From NCBI GenBank assembly GCA_047495785.1, contig JBLDXI010000030.1, positions 372,001 to 436,000 on the forward strand: a stretch of DNA of 64,000 nt, written 5' to 3'. The translations under genes and the position numbers were made by a program. How positions within the stretch are numbered: the stretch's first letter is position 1; each line of letters opens with the position of its first letter. Positions 50,701-63,271 of the stretch are shown piece by piece. The DNA comes from Lepidodermella squamata (lineage: Eukaryota; Gastrotricha). The notes under the pieces are model-generated. The model searched no databases, was not told where the DNA came from, and saw only the letters and a program-made list of their open reading frames with translations.

Positions 50701-53298
50701 TTTAGCTATTTTAGGGAAACAATGGAATGCGTTAAAGTTATTACTTTTGTGCTGTAAAACCGGGCATTTTATACTGCAGAAACCACGAGTAACTGCTGGC
50801 CAGCTTGATAAGAGAGTCCAGTGTGTCCAGAGAGCGATTATTAATGGGTCACTTTTTCCGTTGATTATTACAAAACATCGTTACAATCTTTTGAGTTCAG
50901 AATTTGATTGAATCATGGGATAATGCAGATGCTGCCGCCTGGGTACAATATTAGCGGAGAACTCCCATTACACGAACATTGATTAGATTAAAATGACCTA
51001 ATTCGGCTCCGTGACTTTGTCCAGCCCTATTATCTTGAACTACTGCTAATTACTGCCCGCCATTTATTGAAGAATTAATGCGGAAGGCTGGTAACTTCAT
51101 CAAGCTAGAGTTAACATTGTGTTCCCTACAAGGTTCATGGTGGGTTCACTAAACCTCAAAATATTAAGAAAACATCACCAAAACATACAGGGAAGACGTT
51201 TAACAGGCACTGGAACAGACCTCGCGCACGCGAGCTGGTCACAATTTGAAGCTCGCAATGTCATTTTCTATTATGCTGATTTCGTAGTACCTATAGAAAA
51301 GCTCTGCTTCTATTTTTTAGCATTGGCTCAACGGCGTGGATTTATCACCCTCAATGTCTAGCATCATTCCGTTTCGGATACAGCTGAGTTCGGCGAAGAA
51401 GAACAAGATGATTCGGACGTTCGATACGAAGAGATAGTTCTAGTTACTATCAATTCGCGGACGAGTCAAATCGTCGCAGAGGCCAAGCTGCATTTCGTTT
51501 ACTTCAGGTCGCGTCACTCGACGGAGTGTTAGTTCTAACAGGTATAAATGCCAAAATCCAACTTCTATAGCCCCACCATAGCGGTAATCAATGGCGATAT
51601 CGTGTCGAATAACTACTGTGAAGCTGACGAACATGAAGCTGAAAATGGCACTATGTTTTGCGAATTTTCCTGATAAGATAAAAAGCTGTATGCGGATTGT
51701 ACTCAAGGATTGTATCAGATGCAATTAATGCAGTGAAAATATCGCAAATTGCAAAGCTCTCGGCACCCAGCACCTAACATTCACCATTTGATTTTAGGTT
51801 TTAAACAAGAACACATAAATCTTTTTGCGGTTACTCAAGCGCTCATCCTGCCTATGTTTTGAAATTTTAAACTTAGGCGCGCACGCTCCATCGATCGGTT
51901 CTGTGACTCCGGCATTGAAAGCCAAAAAGCGTGTGGTTAACCTTTTAATTGTTCCACAATCCATCTCCGTTATAAAGGCTTGGATTATTCTATGACGCCA
52001 ACGAATGCCTGAGATATCCTGCAATGTTTTTACGGCCCCGATGTCTCCGGTTTCCAATGAATGCAGTAGCTGCTGAATTCCGAATTAACTCAATGAGTTC
52101 GCTAGACGCTAGACGGGGATCATTTAGATGTTTGGTTATCAAATTTTAATTGCTGCAATTCGATTGCTTATGTAAATTGTAATTCTTTCTTTATTTAATG
52201 AACTGGTCAATGAATTTACATCACTGGAAAGCTGATGATACATGATAATCAGAAGTAAAACTCTGATTTTAAGTCCTGCCTGGGGTTAACGAACTCAGAA
52301 TGAGAACGAAACCTGGAATCTCATTATTTCAATTTACTTCAAAAATGCCCAGCTCGTCCGATTTCGCAAACAATTTCATTTGAAATAACAGCTTAAAAAA
52401 TCAATCACCTTGGTCAAGATTGACCAGAATACTTCTGAATAAATCACCAGCAAATTCAGCCTAACATTCTCAAGACAATGCAGTGTTCAATTCAGAACTC
52501 ATGCTTCGCCTAAAATTCGTATAATTATTTAAATAATTTGAAATAATTAATATGAAGTTTGAAACAATTAAGATGAAATATGTATTTTTGATAATTTTTT
52601 CGCGGTTAACCTGACTTTTTCTTTTTTAAATTCATCGAATCAATGGCATTGAGCAATCACGGACCAATTTCAAGGAATAAGACGTGTGGTTTTGTCAAGA
52701 GGGAACGATTCGATAGGTGTTTTGATTGAATGGAATAAATTTGTATCTTCTCAGGCGTGATCTCATTTTCATTCGACTGGCCTATCAAGAACAGAGCTCA
52801 GAGCAAGGTAAAAAATCGGGCAGAAGCCCCCGCCGCCCCTCCTCGGGATGTTGCGATTTTCAAAGTCAAAATGGAATTATTAACAGTTGTGAAAAAACCC
52901 GGAAATTTGCCAGGGCGTTGAGCAATGAAATCGTAGAGTGGTGGCAGCCAGTTTCATGGTAGATCAGGCCTATAGACTATCGAAAATCGGCTAATATTCC
53001 AATGACTCAGGACAACTCGAACGATGAAATCGGTTTATTATGAGAACAACTCTATGTATCTAAATTCAATTATTAAATCTGAAAACAAGGACTTGATTCT
53101 TCGCTTGATTACACAACACAGCTGGGAAATTAAAAATGTACAACTAATTTATTAAGCAGGGTCCAAAATTACGGTCTACAAACGAGGGAGTTCTTATAAG
53201 GAGGGTGCCATAAACGAGGGAGCACTGTATGTTTGCAGCTTTTTTTACTGTTGCTATGAGTCAATTATCTCATGTTGTAACCTTTGTCATTCGAAATT
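50701..53298. other. Intergenic
   Basis: 2.6 kb, AT-rich. Several short open frames (51119, 51440, 51794, 52726) lack signal peptides, splice links or known motifs. I see no supported gene apart from the copy C promoter at its left end. Confidence 0.45.
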
Positions 53299-53702
53299 TT
53301 ATTCGCATCTGCAGACATTATGGAACCCAGACCATGAAGGAGCCCTGTGATTGAACAATGAAATTTCAGTTGAGCGGTGAGTTTCAAAATCGAAGTTACT
53401 TACAGGCCTTCACAGCAAGGTGTACCGCCGCGGCAATCTTCGTACAGCCCTGCGCATGTTGGCTTATCGGCAATGGATTCCCTGCAGGTGCATTTGTAGA
53501 AGTAACCAATCACATGTGGGGTTCTATAATTTATAAGAAACAATTTTCCTGAGCAAATTCTGAAAATGTGGTCTTACAGGCCCGGGCAACAGTATTCCTC
53601 AAGGCAGCTTTCGCCAACACCCGCACAATCGTCAGCGATCCCAGAAGGCACGACTGCAGCGATGCAAGCGAAAATGGCCAAAATAGCGACAACAAGGTTC
53701 AT
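53299..53702 (-). CDS. Secreted double cystine-knot-like peptide, copy D (three exons)
   Basis: Exons 53702-53578, 53523-53404, 53344-53299; 96 aa. Signal peptide MNLVVAILAIFACIAAVV..., two Cys modules. The second is almost identical to copies A, E and F, while the first-module loop differs. TATA box (tatataaatt on the minus strand) ~65 bp upstream and a GATA-type ctgataat at 53831. All introns phase 2 as in the family. Confidence 0.8.
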
Positions 53703-54448
53703 TTTGAATATTGGGATTAGTGTAATTATGACTGGTATTTCAAGCGATGTATTACTGCGAGCAATTTATATAGCCGACAGCATGTGGCATGAGTTACCGC
53801 TGTTAGTTCACACAATTTAGCGACCTTGTGCTGATAATAGACACTGTCAGAGTCTTAACTGTCAGGTCAACTTTATTCGCTAATTGCGGCAACAGTGATG
53901 GCAAATTGTGATATTTTCACCATTAAAGATTCACTAAATATTGTAACAACCAATTGTAGGGGCCACCAAAGGTGAAGATTGCCCGGGCGACGAAAATTCC
54001 CAACTTGAAAAATCCCGCACTGGTTCCCGCTTTCAGCTCTCCGGGCAAAAGGCTGCAAAAGGCTTTCCGGCTTTAAATTTATTTCCCAGTCAAATTACGC
54101 TACCACCGACAGCTCAATATTTCTAACAGGATGGTTAGAGGGCATCGGAGATGGCCAAACTAAACCCAATCCAAAACATTGTTAATTATTTTTACATGTT
54201 TTTAATGCAGACAACTTTGAGTTTTTTCAAAGTGAGATATCGTATAGTCGAAACTTAATCCCACGAAGTTGTCTTTATTGCCTTACTATGTTTTTTTCTC
54301 TTAAAAAAACCTTCATTTGTTGGGGAAGGTTCTTAGCATTGTGTTTAATCCATATTTTGCTGTCCGTAATCAGCACATAGCATCAAAAGCTCAAAAAAAC
54401 TCACAGCACAAAACAGACAGTTTCTACCTTACAAGATTGTAGCATAAG
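53703..54448. other. Intergenic
   Basis: Contains the copy D promoter (TATA and CTGATAA). The stretch 53773-53892 matches the orphan promoter at 61508-61626. No other gene seen. Confidence 0.55.
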
Positions 54449-55918
54449 ATGAGGAACCTATTCCACCGGTTTTTGCTGAGCCTCCTCGGAATATTTATGC
54501 TCATATTCCTTATTGTTGCATTGCCAGTGGAGCAGGATAACAACGAGGTATCTAATTTTTCTAACTTTGGCGATCAGAGCGCTGAGATTCAAGTTTTATA
54601 GCTGTTCATGAGAGCTGTGAAAAGTGATGTAATTTCCGTGGCAGAACAGCTTCTCGCTAAGAACAAATCACTGGCTAATGCTCGACATACAGTCACGCCT
54701 GATTGCCCTTTTTTCGAAGAGCAATACGACAATGCTACGGCAATAGAAATCGCTGCTGCATACAACCGAAGCTACGAGTTGGTTAAACTGTTGCTTGGCT
54801 ATGGGGCTGAAGTGGATGCGAAAGATAACGGACGGGTCAGTGATCAGAGAACGGCCTTACACTGGGCGGCCTCTTGGGGGAGGCTAGATCTTGCCGAACT
54901 GCTCATCGAAAATAAAGCTAACATCAGTGAGAAGGACAAAAGAGGTGACGATGCCCTGTTACTAGCTGTTGAATCTCGACGTCTCAACCTGGTCAAGTAC
55001 CTTGTGTCGAAAGGGGCCGATATCAACACATCAGACAACAATAACTACGGCTTGGTGGATCGCGCAGCTGATAAATGCAGCTTGGAAATGCTACAGTATT
55101 TCATATCGCAAAACCTTTCAGCTGATGGTACGAGAGATAATGGGTCTGAAAGAACTTTGTGGCCCATCTGCAAATGCCTGTGGAATCTGAATTTCACTCA
55201 GCTTTTACTGTCGAATGGTGCTAGATTCCCGGTTCTTTGCCTCGATATACCTTTTTTGATCCACATGGCCATTAGCTACGAGACCCTCTATGAAGGATAC
55301 AAGTATATTTCTGTTGAAGCGTTTCGAACGTTGATCGACGTTGGCGCGGATGTTAATGCTGTTTCAGATGGCGTTTCTGTCTTACAGGCAGCTGTTGCTC
55401 GTACTAATAAAGACATCGTCGAGCTTTTGATTGAACGAGGCGCGAAAATGACTGCAGCCAAAAATGGCTATTCCCTATCGCTGATGGCAGCCTTGAGTAA
55501 TTATAACACAACCGCGACTCTCGAGATCTTGAATTGCTTGCTAGAAAATGGCGACGCGATCGATGGCATATTGAATGATAGCGAAACGTTCCTTTCGATG
55601 GTGCTCAAGTACAGATACGGCGTTATCCTGCCGTTTGTCGCATTTGCTGTTGAAAAGGGCAAGGCGGATGTTAACAAGACGGATTCAGATGGACGCAACG
55701 CTTTGCATCTGGCAGTTCTGATGACCGGGTGGACGATCAGTGATAAATTGGATACAGTCCAGTATTTAGTCTCCAAGGGAGTGAATCCCAATGCGAAGGA
55801 CAAACTCGGAAAAACAGCCCTGCAATACGCCCAAGCGATCGAATCTGCCACTGAACGTCAGGCTTTAATTAAAGTATTTAGATGTAGTCGTGTACTAAAC
55901 CAGAATACAATCTGTTGA
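54449..55918 (+). CDS. Ankyrin-repeat protein with N-terminal signal-anchor (two exons)
   Basis: Exons 54449-54547 and 54602-55918 (471 aa). Exon 1 encodes MRNLFHRFLLSLLGIFMLIF..., a strong hydrophobic helix after a basic N-terminus, either a signal peptide or type II membrane anchor. Exon 2 encodes about ten ankyrin repeats (TALHWAASWGRLDLAELLI, NALHLAVLM, GADINTSDNN and similar). Donor gag|gtatct and acceptor ttttatag are phase 0. Ankyrin domains normally act in the cytosol, so exposure after a signal sequence is unusual. Partners unknown. Confidence 0.78.
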
Positions 55919-56082
55919 GATCTCCGAAGGAATGATTGCATCGATGAAGGCAGTTCAGTGATACAAAAATTGATGTTAGAAACATTGAAGTTGGAAATGT
56001 TTCAGTTTACCTTGAAAGTCGCAAGGTCACTCGGATTCTTCATAATTTTGTGTAACTAACCTGGCGCAGTTTTTTATTCCAT

Positions 56083-57410
56083 CTAAGATAGGATCATAGA
56101 GAATATGACGACATCGGCTATAATAATGATAAGAGCAGTTGCTATAGTAACACAGATGTCAAAGAATCGAACGGTTGTCAATCTTAAACAACGAATTTCA
56201 ATGATTTTCTCAGGAATTTGCGCGTAGTAGCAAGCAATCAGCATGTAAACAGTCAGAGCCATTCCTACGATGTTCTTCAGCATAATTCCAACAGAAATGT
56301 ATATAATTTCAGCAGTAACGGGCAGCTGAGTGTGCAGCAAGCTTAGGGTCATAGAATTAGCCAAGACAACCGCCACGCTGAACGCAGACCGATCAGGCAT
56401 GTCGGGTGGCATGATTACGCTGAACAGCTGGGTGATTAACAGGCCGTCGGTAGGAAAAAACACATTGATAATGTAATAGTGGGGTTCTCGTTTGAAAACG
56501 AAGCTCATATAAACCATATTGATGGAGAATCCTTCATCTTGGGGCGATGATATCGTGCCAAAACGGTCATTAGCAGTTCGGACCCACATTATGTCCATTT
56601 CGGCCGGCGTATCGGTGTACTTAACATCAAAGTCAATGTTTGTGAATTCAGAAAAATCCATTGACGAGAATTTCATTGTGCAATTTAAAACATCAAAGGG
56701 GAATTTCGCAAACGAAGAATCGCACGCTGATGTGATTTTCCCAATAGCTACCAAATAGCCGTGAAGACGCAGATCGGCTAAGAGAATCACCCGCGCTGTC
56801 GTTGCCATCCTTAAATACAAGAGGAATGTATAAATTCAACAACAAATTATCTGAATTTTCCGGGGATGGTTTTAGTATTGGAGACCTCAGGGAGCTGTGC
56901 AATATTCGTGAATCAAAGTAACCTACCCTTCGAAAAGGCGGCTCCTGTCGAAGCCATTATGATGATAGATCTCGGGGTACCATACGTCAAGCGGTTCTAG
57001 AGGCCACGGGATATTGACAGATAAGGGATTTTTTTTACAGATCTTCCTCGAAGAAGAGTTCCTTAAGGATGAGCAATCGAACTGCTTTCCGCAATTGTAC
57101 AGCCAATCAAATCGAAATACTCCAGATATCGAAAGCCTTCCAACAGAAACATTAAGAGACCCTGTTAAAAATAGGGGTAATAAATTTACTTGGTGTCGAC
57201 CTCCTTGATGCAGGTTATACTTTCGATCAGAATGCGCCATGTAATGTTCAGCTTTTGACCGCAAGTCGCCATACTTTCCACAGGTAAATTCGATGCGCTG
57301 ACATCTGGATAAGCAGCGATAACGTCTTCCCGAATACGCCCAGTAATTGAGCTGTCACACGCTCCTCCGTGAAGGTACTTCGATATGAAAAATAACGCCA
57401 GAAATTTCAT
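56083..57410 (-). CDS. Cys-loop ligand-gated ion channel subunit, nAChR-like (three exons)
   Basis: Exons 57410-57190, 57136-56927, 56809-56083 (385 aa). Signal peptide MKFLALFFISKYLHGGA, ligand-binding domain (ITWRI...EVDTK, then FDW), canonical Cys-loop C-x13-C with FPFD (SACDSSFAKFPFDVLNC), then M1 with NVFFP, M2-like, M3 and M4. The exon 1-2 splice is the only one restoring frame and family alignment. It lacks the vicinal Cys pair of alpha subunits, has no obvious Trp-rich M3-M4 cytoplasmic domain (only about 15 residues), and its M2 is atypical. Likely a non-alpha or divergent subunit in the plasma membrane, perhaps with altered gating. Confidence 0.82.
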
Positions 57411-58722
57411 CGCTCTGGGAAAATGTTTTTATGTGAAATATTATGAAATTCTTCTGGTATCAGATCAATATATTGAAGTAGAAAAATCAATGTGTTACTG
57501 TTATCCTTTCAGCTTTTATTGGTGAAATACGTAATACGTTAGCCGGGGATTGCAAGCAATGACAATTTTCATTACCTTTTGCTTACCTACATCTCGGGTT
57601 AGTGATGCGCAATATTATCAATGTTCTGTCAGAATCATTGCATTGATTGTAGTGGCGAATATTTCCTCGCATATTGATCGCTTCGCAAGCCTCTTCGGAT
57701 AACAGATAACAGATAACAGCAACGCCGAAGTAATCTGAAAATTGAATGCGCTTTTTAATTAAAAATTTTCTATTTTATACTATCTTACAACTAACAATTC
57801 AAAATTCAGGTTAATAATAACTGGAAAGAATATGCAATCGATTTATTTTAAAAATAAATCCATATTTTTCCATCTAAAAATTGGGACAATATTCTTCGTG
57901 ATTAAACAACACAGAATCACAGCTGGGAAAGAATTTAAAATTGAATCGCGCAACTGATATTTTACTATGGGAAAATTGACAAAATAACTGGATATCTGGT
58001 TTGGGTTTGGGTTACAGAATTATTTCGTATTCGGTTCAAGGTTTGGTCCGAAACCCTTTCACTATTTTACAACACTGCGCATTTGTGCGGCGGCCTCAGA
58101 TCACAGCAAAGTACACCGTGGGTGGTCGGCGACTTGACATTGTAGCCTTTGGTCCTTGTATGGTTGCATTGTGAAGTATAGAGTATACTGAAGTGTTAAT
58201 AAAAATCATTCATTTGAAATGAAAATTTGAGATGGATCTGTGTGGCCTGTAAAATCGGGAATCGGGAATTTGAAATTAGGAATATACGACTCAAGCTGCA
58301 TATAGATACTAGTTCAAATATTCGAAAGAATAAAGAATTTGCAGCCGAAATCCGCGTCTGTGTTGTTAATAACGAAGTACTTGACAGCTGTTTTACCGGC
58401 ACGGCTGACGGCAGTTCGAGGATTGAAGAACGCTCATCGTCCCAAGCTTACGAGATAAAAAAACAATCGGCGAAAGTTGGGAAAAGAGGCGACCAGGAAC
58501 TCTCGCGATAAAAGGCTAAAACGGCTTCTGATTCAGCGAAAATAAATAAGTGCATCAAGGCATTAAATGCGCATTCACTAAAGTATGATTTAATTCAAAT
58601 TCATATACGAATTCAAATAGTGTGCCATAAGAACGATATGATGATACTCCGCCAATATTTTTGCGGCTTTACTGTATTTATGAGTCAACTTTCTCATGTT
58701 TCATCGTGTAGCATTCCGAATG
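57411..58722. other. Intergenic
   Basis: AT-rich. A short direct repeat aacagataacagataacagc lies at about 57700-57720. The open frame 58227-58511 has no supporting features. Confidence 0.45.
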
Positions 58723-59133
58723 TTATTCGCATCTGCAGACGTTATGGAACCCAGACCATGATGGAGCCCTGTGACAGAAGAATGCAATTTCAGATGAGTA
58801 TAATGAGCCTCGAATTCGAAGTTAAACTCACAGGCCGGCGCAGCAAGGTGTACCGCCGCGGCAATCTTCGTACTTCCCAGCGCAGTTTGGCTCATCCAGG
58901 TGACCTGCCATGCAGGTGCACTCGGTGCCGAATTCATTTTCTTGTCCAACGCTGTAATTTGTACGAAAAATAAGTTCCCGGAGCACATGTTCAAAAGGTT
59001 GATCTTACAGGCCGTCGCAGCAGTGCTCATAAAGGCAGCTTTCACCAGCACCAGCACAATCTTTTGCGATCCCCGAAGGAATGATTGCAGCGATGAGGGC
59101 AAAAATAGCCAAGCTAGCGATGACACGGTTCAT
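58723..59133 (-). CDS. Secreted double cystine-knot-like peptide, copy E (three exons)
   Basis: Exons 59133-59009, 58951-58832, 58768-58723; 96 aa. Signal peptide MNRVIASLAIFALIAAII..., two Cys modules. TATA box (tatataaac) ~70 bp upstream, GATA site ttgataag at 59281. Its upstream region for several hundred bp is similar to copy F's, showing a recent segmental duplication. Confidence 0.8.
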
Positions 59134-60060
59134 TTTGAATATTTTCGTAGAATGGAATATTATTGTGACAGTGAAGTTATTACTGGTACTTCCCGGTGTA
59201 TTTTCATCAGTTTATATACAGCCGACCTAATGAGAGCCCGCTGTTCGTTCACAAGATGGCGGTTAAAAAGTGTCGCGAATTTGATAAGATACACATGAAT
59301 TGCCACGAATGAACAAGTAGGTCAGTTTTTTTCACTAATTTTTCGCGGTCAAGAAAAAATGTTCCGTTCATTTATCTGATAAGTAAATTACTGAATACTT
59401 CCGATAGTTTTGTCCCTCAATCATGACTAGCACGGAATTGAGTGACTCTGGAAATATTCTAAAACGTACTAGAAAGAAAACGCTTGATAAGAGAAAAATG
59501 TAGTTTAATAGACGGGACTGGCTTGTTTTGATAAGCTGGAGTCTAGGCAAAATATAGGTTGTCATGTGCTTCAGTTGGGGGGTGGGGCACGCACGCCGAC
59601 CAGGAACAAAGTATGGTCAATTTTTTCAATCTCTTCATTTTCAGGGTGTGTTTTTTATTCACTTCGAATTTTCGGGTCGCCCACTTCTGAAGCTCATCTT
59701 CAATGATAGTTTGGAGCTGTGTAGAAGACTTCATTGCCCGAAAACCTCAAGTGTTTACGTACAAAATCTGTCATCCTGTGCCTACACCTGAGCTACCCGA
59801 AATTCCGGGGTGAATAAAAAACACACTGTTCCAATTTTTCAAGTTTTTTGAACTTGGAGGAGGTTCGTCATTGTTTTCTTGACAGATTGGCCCCGAGTGG
59901 AACCAGCCACGTTTTGCCGAGTGAAGAAAGCAGCGATCGCAACCGTTGCCCGTTGCTTCGCCATTCAGCCAAGACTAACTGCATGAATAGCGGCGACCAA
60001 CTCGCTACTGTGAAAGCAGCCCCAGAGCAGACGATGCTGCGTGGATTGTTGGTCAACATC
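59134..60060. other. Intergenic
   Basis: Contains the copy E promoter with additional GATA-type sites (ctgataagtaaat at ~59377, cttgataag near 59470, ttgataagctgg near 59528). Resembles the stretch downstream of 63480. No other gene seen. Confidence 0.5.
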
Positions 60061-61337
60061 TAATCAACTATTTATTTATTTATTTATTTCAAAGCTATGA
60101 CACCCAGAGAGGGCAGCTCGACAAAGTTAAGTTTGAAAGGAAACAGATAATTGCAGGACAGTTACAAAAGGATAGGACAATTGGAGATGACATAAATTTG
60201 AGTCAACGATAAGTAAAACGAAACAATATTACAACAACGGCAGCTCACCGTTTTTTTTTTACCGTGGATAAGGAAATATAAAAATAGAATATATAGAGCT
60301 TCATTTTAATTTCAATTTTGCAGCATTTTTTTCGTAGAAGTGCGAGTAGGTGGCTTCCCTGCAGGTCTGAGCTGTTTCAGATTGATGGACATTGACCGGG
60401 AGCTGGTTCCATAGATCAGGGCCTCGGTAGCTCATGCTCAGCATGCCGCGAACCTTTGAGTACGTTGGTTTAAACATCGGTTCAAAGTGGCGAGTTTCAT
60501 AGTTCGAGGGATCGTTCAGCTGGAACCATGACTGCATGACAGTGGGTGCTTGTTGGTGTAGACAGTTCCATAGAAAGGTAGCCAGATGAATAGCGTGCTT
60601 TTGATTTACGTCGACCCAGCCGAGGCGATGACGAAGAGGCGCTGCGTCGGCCAGAGGATGAGCGCCACAGATAATTCGGACAGCGCGGTCTTGAGTTGTC
60701 TGAAGCCGATCCAACGTAGTCGGCGCAGCTTGTCCAAGAGTCAAGTCGCCGTAGTTGAGATGACTGAACACGAGACCGTTGGCCATCATTACTGCTGTCT
60801 TTCGGTCGATGAACTTAGCTGCGAGTTTCAGGGCGAACAAACCTTTCCTTGCTTTGCTTTTTGCACCTTTGATGTGACGATTGAACGTGAGCTTGCAGTC
60901 GATTGTAAACCCAAGAGTTATCATGACGTTTGCAGGCCTAACAACAGTGTCGCCGATGGTGATCGAGAAATTCGGAGCATCAGGCTTAGCGCACTTCAGC
61001 AACATAAACTGTGACTTTTTGCCATTAACAGCCAACGAGTTGCCTTGAAGCCAGTGGCAAACTCGATTCATCTCAAGTTGCAAGACAGCGCGAAGTTCGT
61101 TCACATTCCTACTTGCAAAATAAATAGTAATATCGTCAGCATATTGTTTCAAGCCACATCGCTCTACAACCGTCGACAATTCATTCACATAAACGGTGAA
61201 CATTAGCGGTCCGAGAACGGACCCCTGAGGTACGCCCAGACCAACGCTCTCAAACGAAGACAATTCGTTATTGATCCTGGTTGCTTGACGGCGATCTGAG
61301 AGGTAGTTTCGAAGTAATAGAAGGGCATCAGGTGAAT
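60061..61337 (-). mobile_element. 5'-truncated non-LTR retrotransposon (LINE)
   Basis: The 3' end has a (TAAA)n-type tail, seen as tatttatttatttattt at 60068-60090 on the plus strand. The coding 5' end begins mid reverse transcriptase, with no endonuclease, so it is a truncated copy. A gattag sequence at both ends could be a short TSD, but this is uncertain. Confidence 0.8.
60301..61337 (-). pseudogene. Reverse transcriptase fragment of the LINE
   Basis: About 345 codons in one open frame starting after a stop at 61338. Finger/palm motifs LGVPQGSVLGPLMF and QYADDITIYF, then the thumb and C-terminal part (LFALKLAAKFIDRKTAVMM, RIICGAHPLADAAPLRHRLGW) in the style of Jockey/CR1-type elements. 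No frame breaks visible, so the insertion is probably young. It lacks the N-terminal domain and the endonuclease and cannot be autonomous. Confidence 0.82.
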
Positions 61338-62862
61338 GCTAATCTAATCTAATGGGTTGAGCTGGCTTGGAAATGAGACGGCGTCGAGCGGCTATGGGGG
61401 TTATCGAGCGGCTGAACAATTGATCTCGAATAACAATTGATTTCGATGGAATAAAATAAACGGCAGAACGCCTTTTCAAAAAAGTTCAACAAACAACCGA
61501 CAGCATTGTCGACAGCATGAGTTACCGCTGTTCGTTCGCACAATTTAGCGACCTCGTGCTGATAAGTGACACGTGACGCGTGTTGTCTCAAATTCCAGGT
61601 CCACTTTATTCAGTAACCGCGACTAAGAAAGAATATGCCTCTTGCTGATTTACATTCTTGCGCAGTGTCGCGAAGGGGGTATTGGCAACGAGCAAGTAAT
61701 TTTTTTTAATTTTTCAAATTATACATCAAAAACTTACTAAATTGAGTGTAGTCCATAATGGCAGATCGAATTGCCCTAATAATCTTCACTTGTGAAGTTC
61801 TTGGCCAGATTTCGCTAGGTTCTAACTAGGCTACTAGTTGTAGCCATTAATATTGGAATTTTCGTGGATAGAGACTTATTTGGCGTCTCGAGTCCTTGAT
61901 ATTTTTACAAATTTTTATTGATATTTTTGGCATAACAAATAATGCGTACTTTGTGGCTTTAAAAGCCTGATCACTGCAATGGCTAAAAAGTAACGGCTCC
62001 CGATTTTGCAAATCAATTTTTCGCTAGCCCCGTGTGCCCGAACTCCATGCACTAGGTTTATACAGTTCACATGACCCACGAATGACGGGGAACAATAGGA
62101 ACAACAGGGACATTAGGAACAAATAGGACCTATAGGAACAAATACATGGATGATATTTCGAAAGAGAATGAGAAGAATGAGAGTAAAGTGTAGGTCTAAA
62201 CTTGTATCGCCTTGAAAGTTTTGGAGTTCCCAGTCAAATGTCGAAGGCGGCTAGGCTTACAGTGGCAATTAAAAAAGAAAAAGGGGATATAATGTATGCT
62301 GGTAAACGTAGCATCTTAATTCGACTCTCAAATGGATAGACATAGCAACGTAGTTCTCCTCACTGAGGACTCATGGCAGCATTTACATGAGTGGGGTGCA
62401 AATTGCCACTTCCTAAACTATATATCCCAGAATCGGTGTTCTTCGGTGTTTGAAGACGTGAAAAGTGGGATTTGGTGGACATTTGAAAGAAATGCCGAGC
62501 AGAAAATTCAAAAAGGACGAAAACATCTTTGCTGTTAGAAAAACAATCACAAGGCAATTTAGCGTCTTGTTTGTCTCACTGTAGGCAGTTTAGCCTCGAT
62601 GATGCCCAATATATACAACGCCCAATAGTTGAAGGTCAAATTGCCTCAATTCCCCGGTTATGAGACGGTCGCGATATTTAATTACTATTATAAAAAATTC
62701 AAGAAAGCTCTCGCATGGATGGACGAACTCAAATATTGCGTGCAAAAAGCGATATTCTTCATGCTAGAAAGGTGATGATAAACCGTGAACGCATGTTGCA
62801 GCTTATTTTACTGTAGCTTTGAGTCAAATTTCTCATTTTTTATGTCGTATTTTATCGAAATG
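61338..62862. other. Intergenic with an orphan knot-gene promoter
   Basis: 61508-61626 matches the copy D promoter (53773-53892), with no peptide gene below it. The rest is AT-rich. Near 62095-62150 are degenerate ggaacaa-type repeats. No gene supported. Confidence 0.55.
61508..61626 (-). promoter_or_regulatory. Orphan knot-peptide promoter relic
   Basis: Shares gagttaccgctgtt-gttc and cacaatttagcgacct-gtgctgataa with the copy D upstream region and adds a CACGTG. It is followed on the gene side by the LINE, not by a gene. Confidence 0.65.
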
Positions 62863-63271
62863 TTATTCGCATCTGCAGACATTGTGGAATCCAGACCATG
62901 CGGGATTTCTGTGACAAAACAACAAAATTTCAGTTGAGCTGTGAGCAGTAAATTCAAAGTGAAACTAACAGGCCGGCACAGCATGGTGTACCGTCGCTGC
63001 AATCTTCGTACTTCCCGGCGCATTTCGGATCAGCAACAGCAACTTGTGCTATGCAGATGCACCTAGTGCCAAAGTTGTTCACATGCGGCGTGCTGTAATT
63101 TGATGAAAATAAGTTTGCAGAGTACATTTTGGAAAGGTGTCCTTACAGGCCCGTGCAACAGTCTTCATGAAGGCAGCTTCCGTTCAAACCAGCACAATCT
63201 TTTGCGATCCCTGAAGGGATGACTGCAGCGACGAGGGCTAAGACAGCCAAGCAAGCAATGATGCGGTTCAT
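62863..63271 (-). CDS. Secreted double cystine-knot-like peptide, copy F (three exons)
   Basis: Exons 63271-63147, 63092-62970, 62908-62863; 97 aa. Signal peptide MNRIIACLAVLALVAAVI..., two Cys modules. Exon 2 has a slightly longer linker than copies A-E, and its donor is gttagt instead of gtaag. TATA-type tataaat ~80 bp upstream; aagatacacgtg near 63391 replaces the GATA site. Confidence 0.8.

Noticed and set aside
60586-61014. 142-aa plus-strand ORF
   Set aside because: Antisense shadow of the LINE reverse transcriptase.
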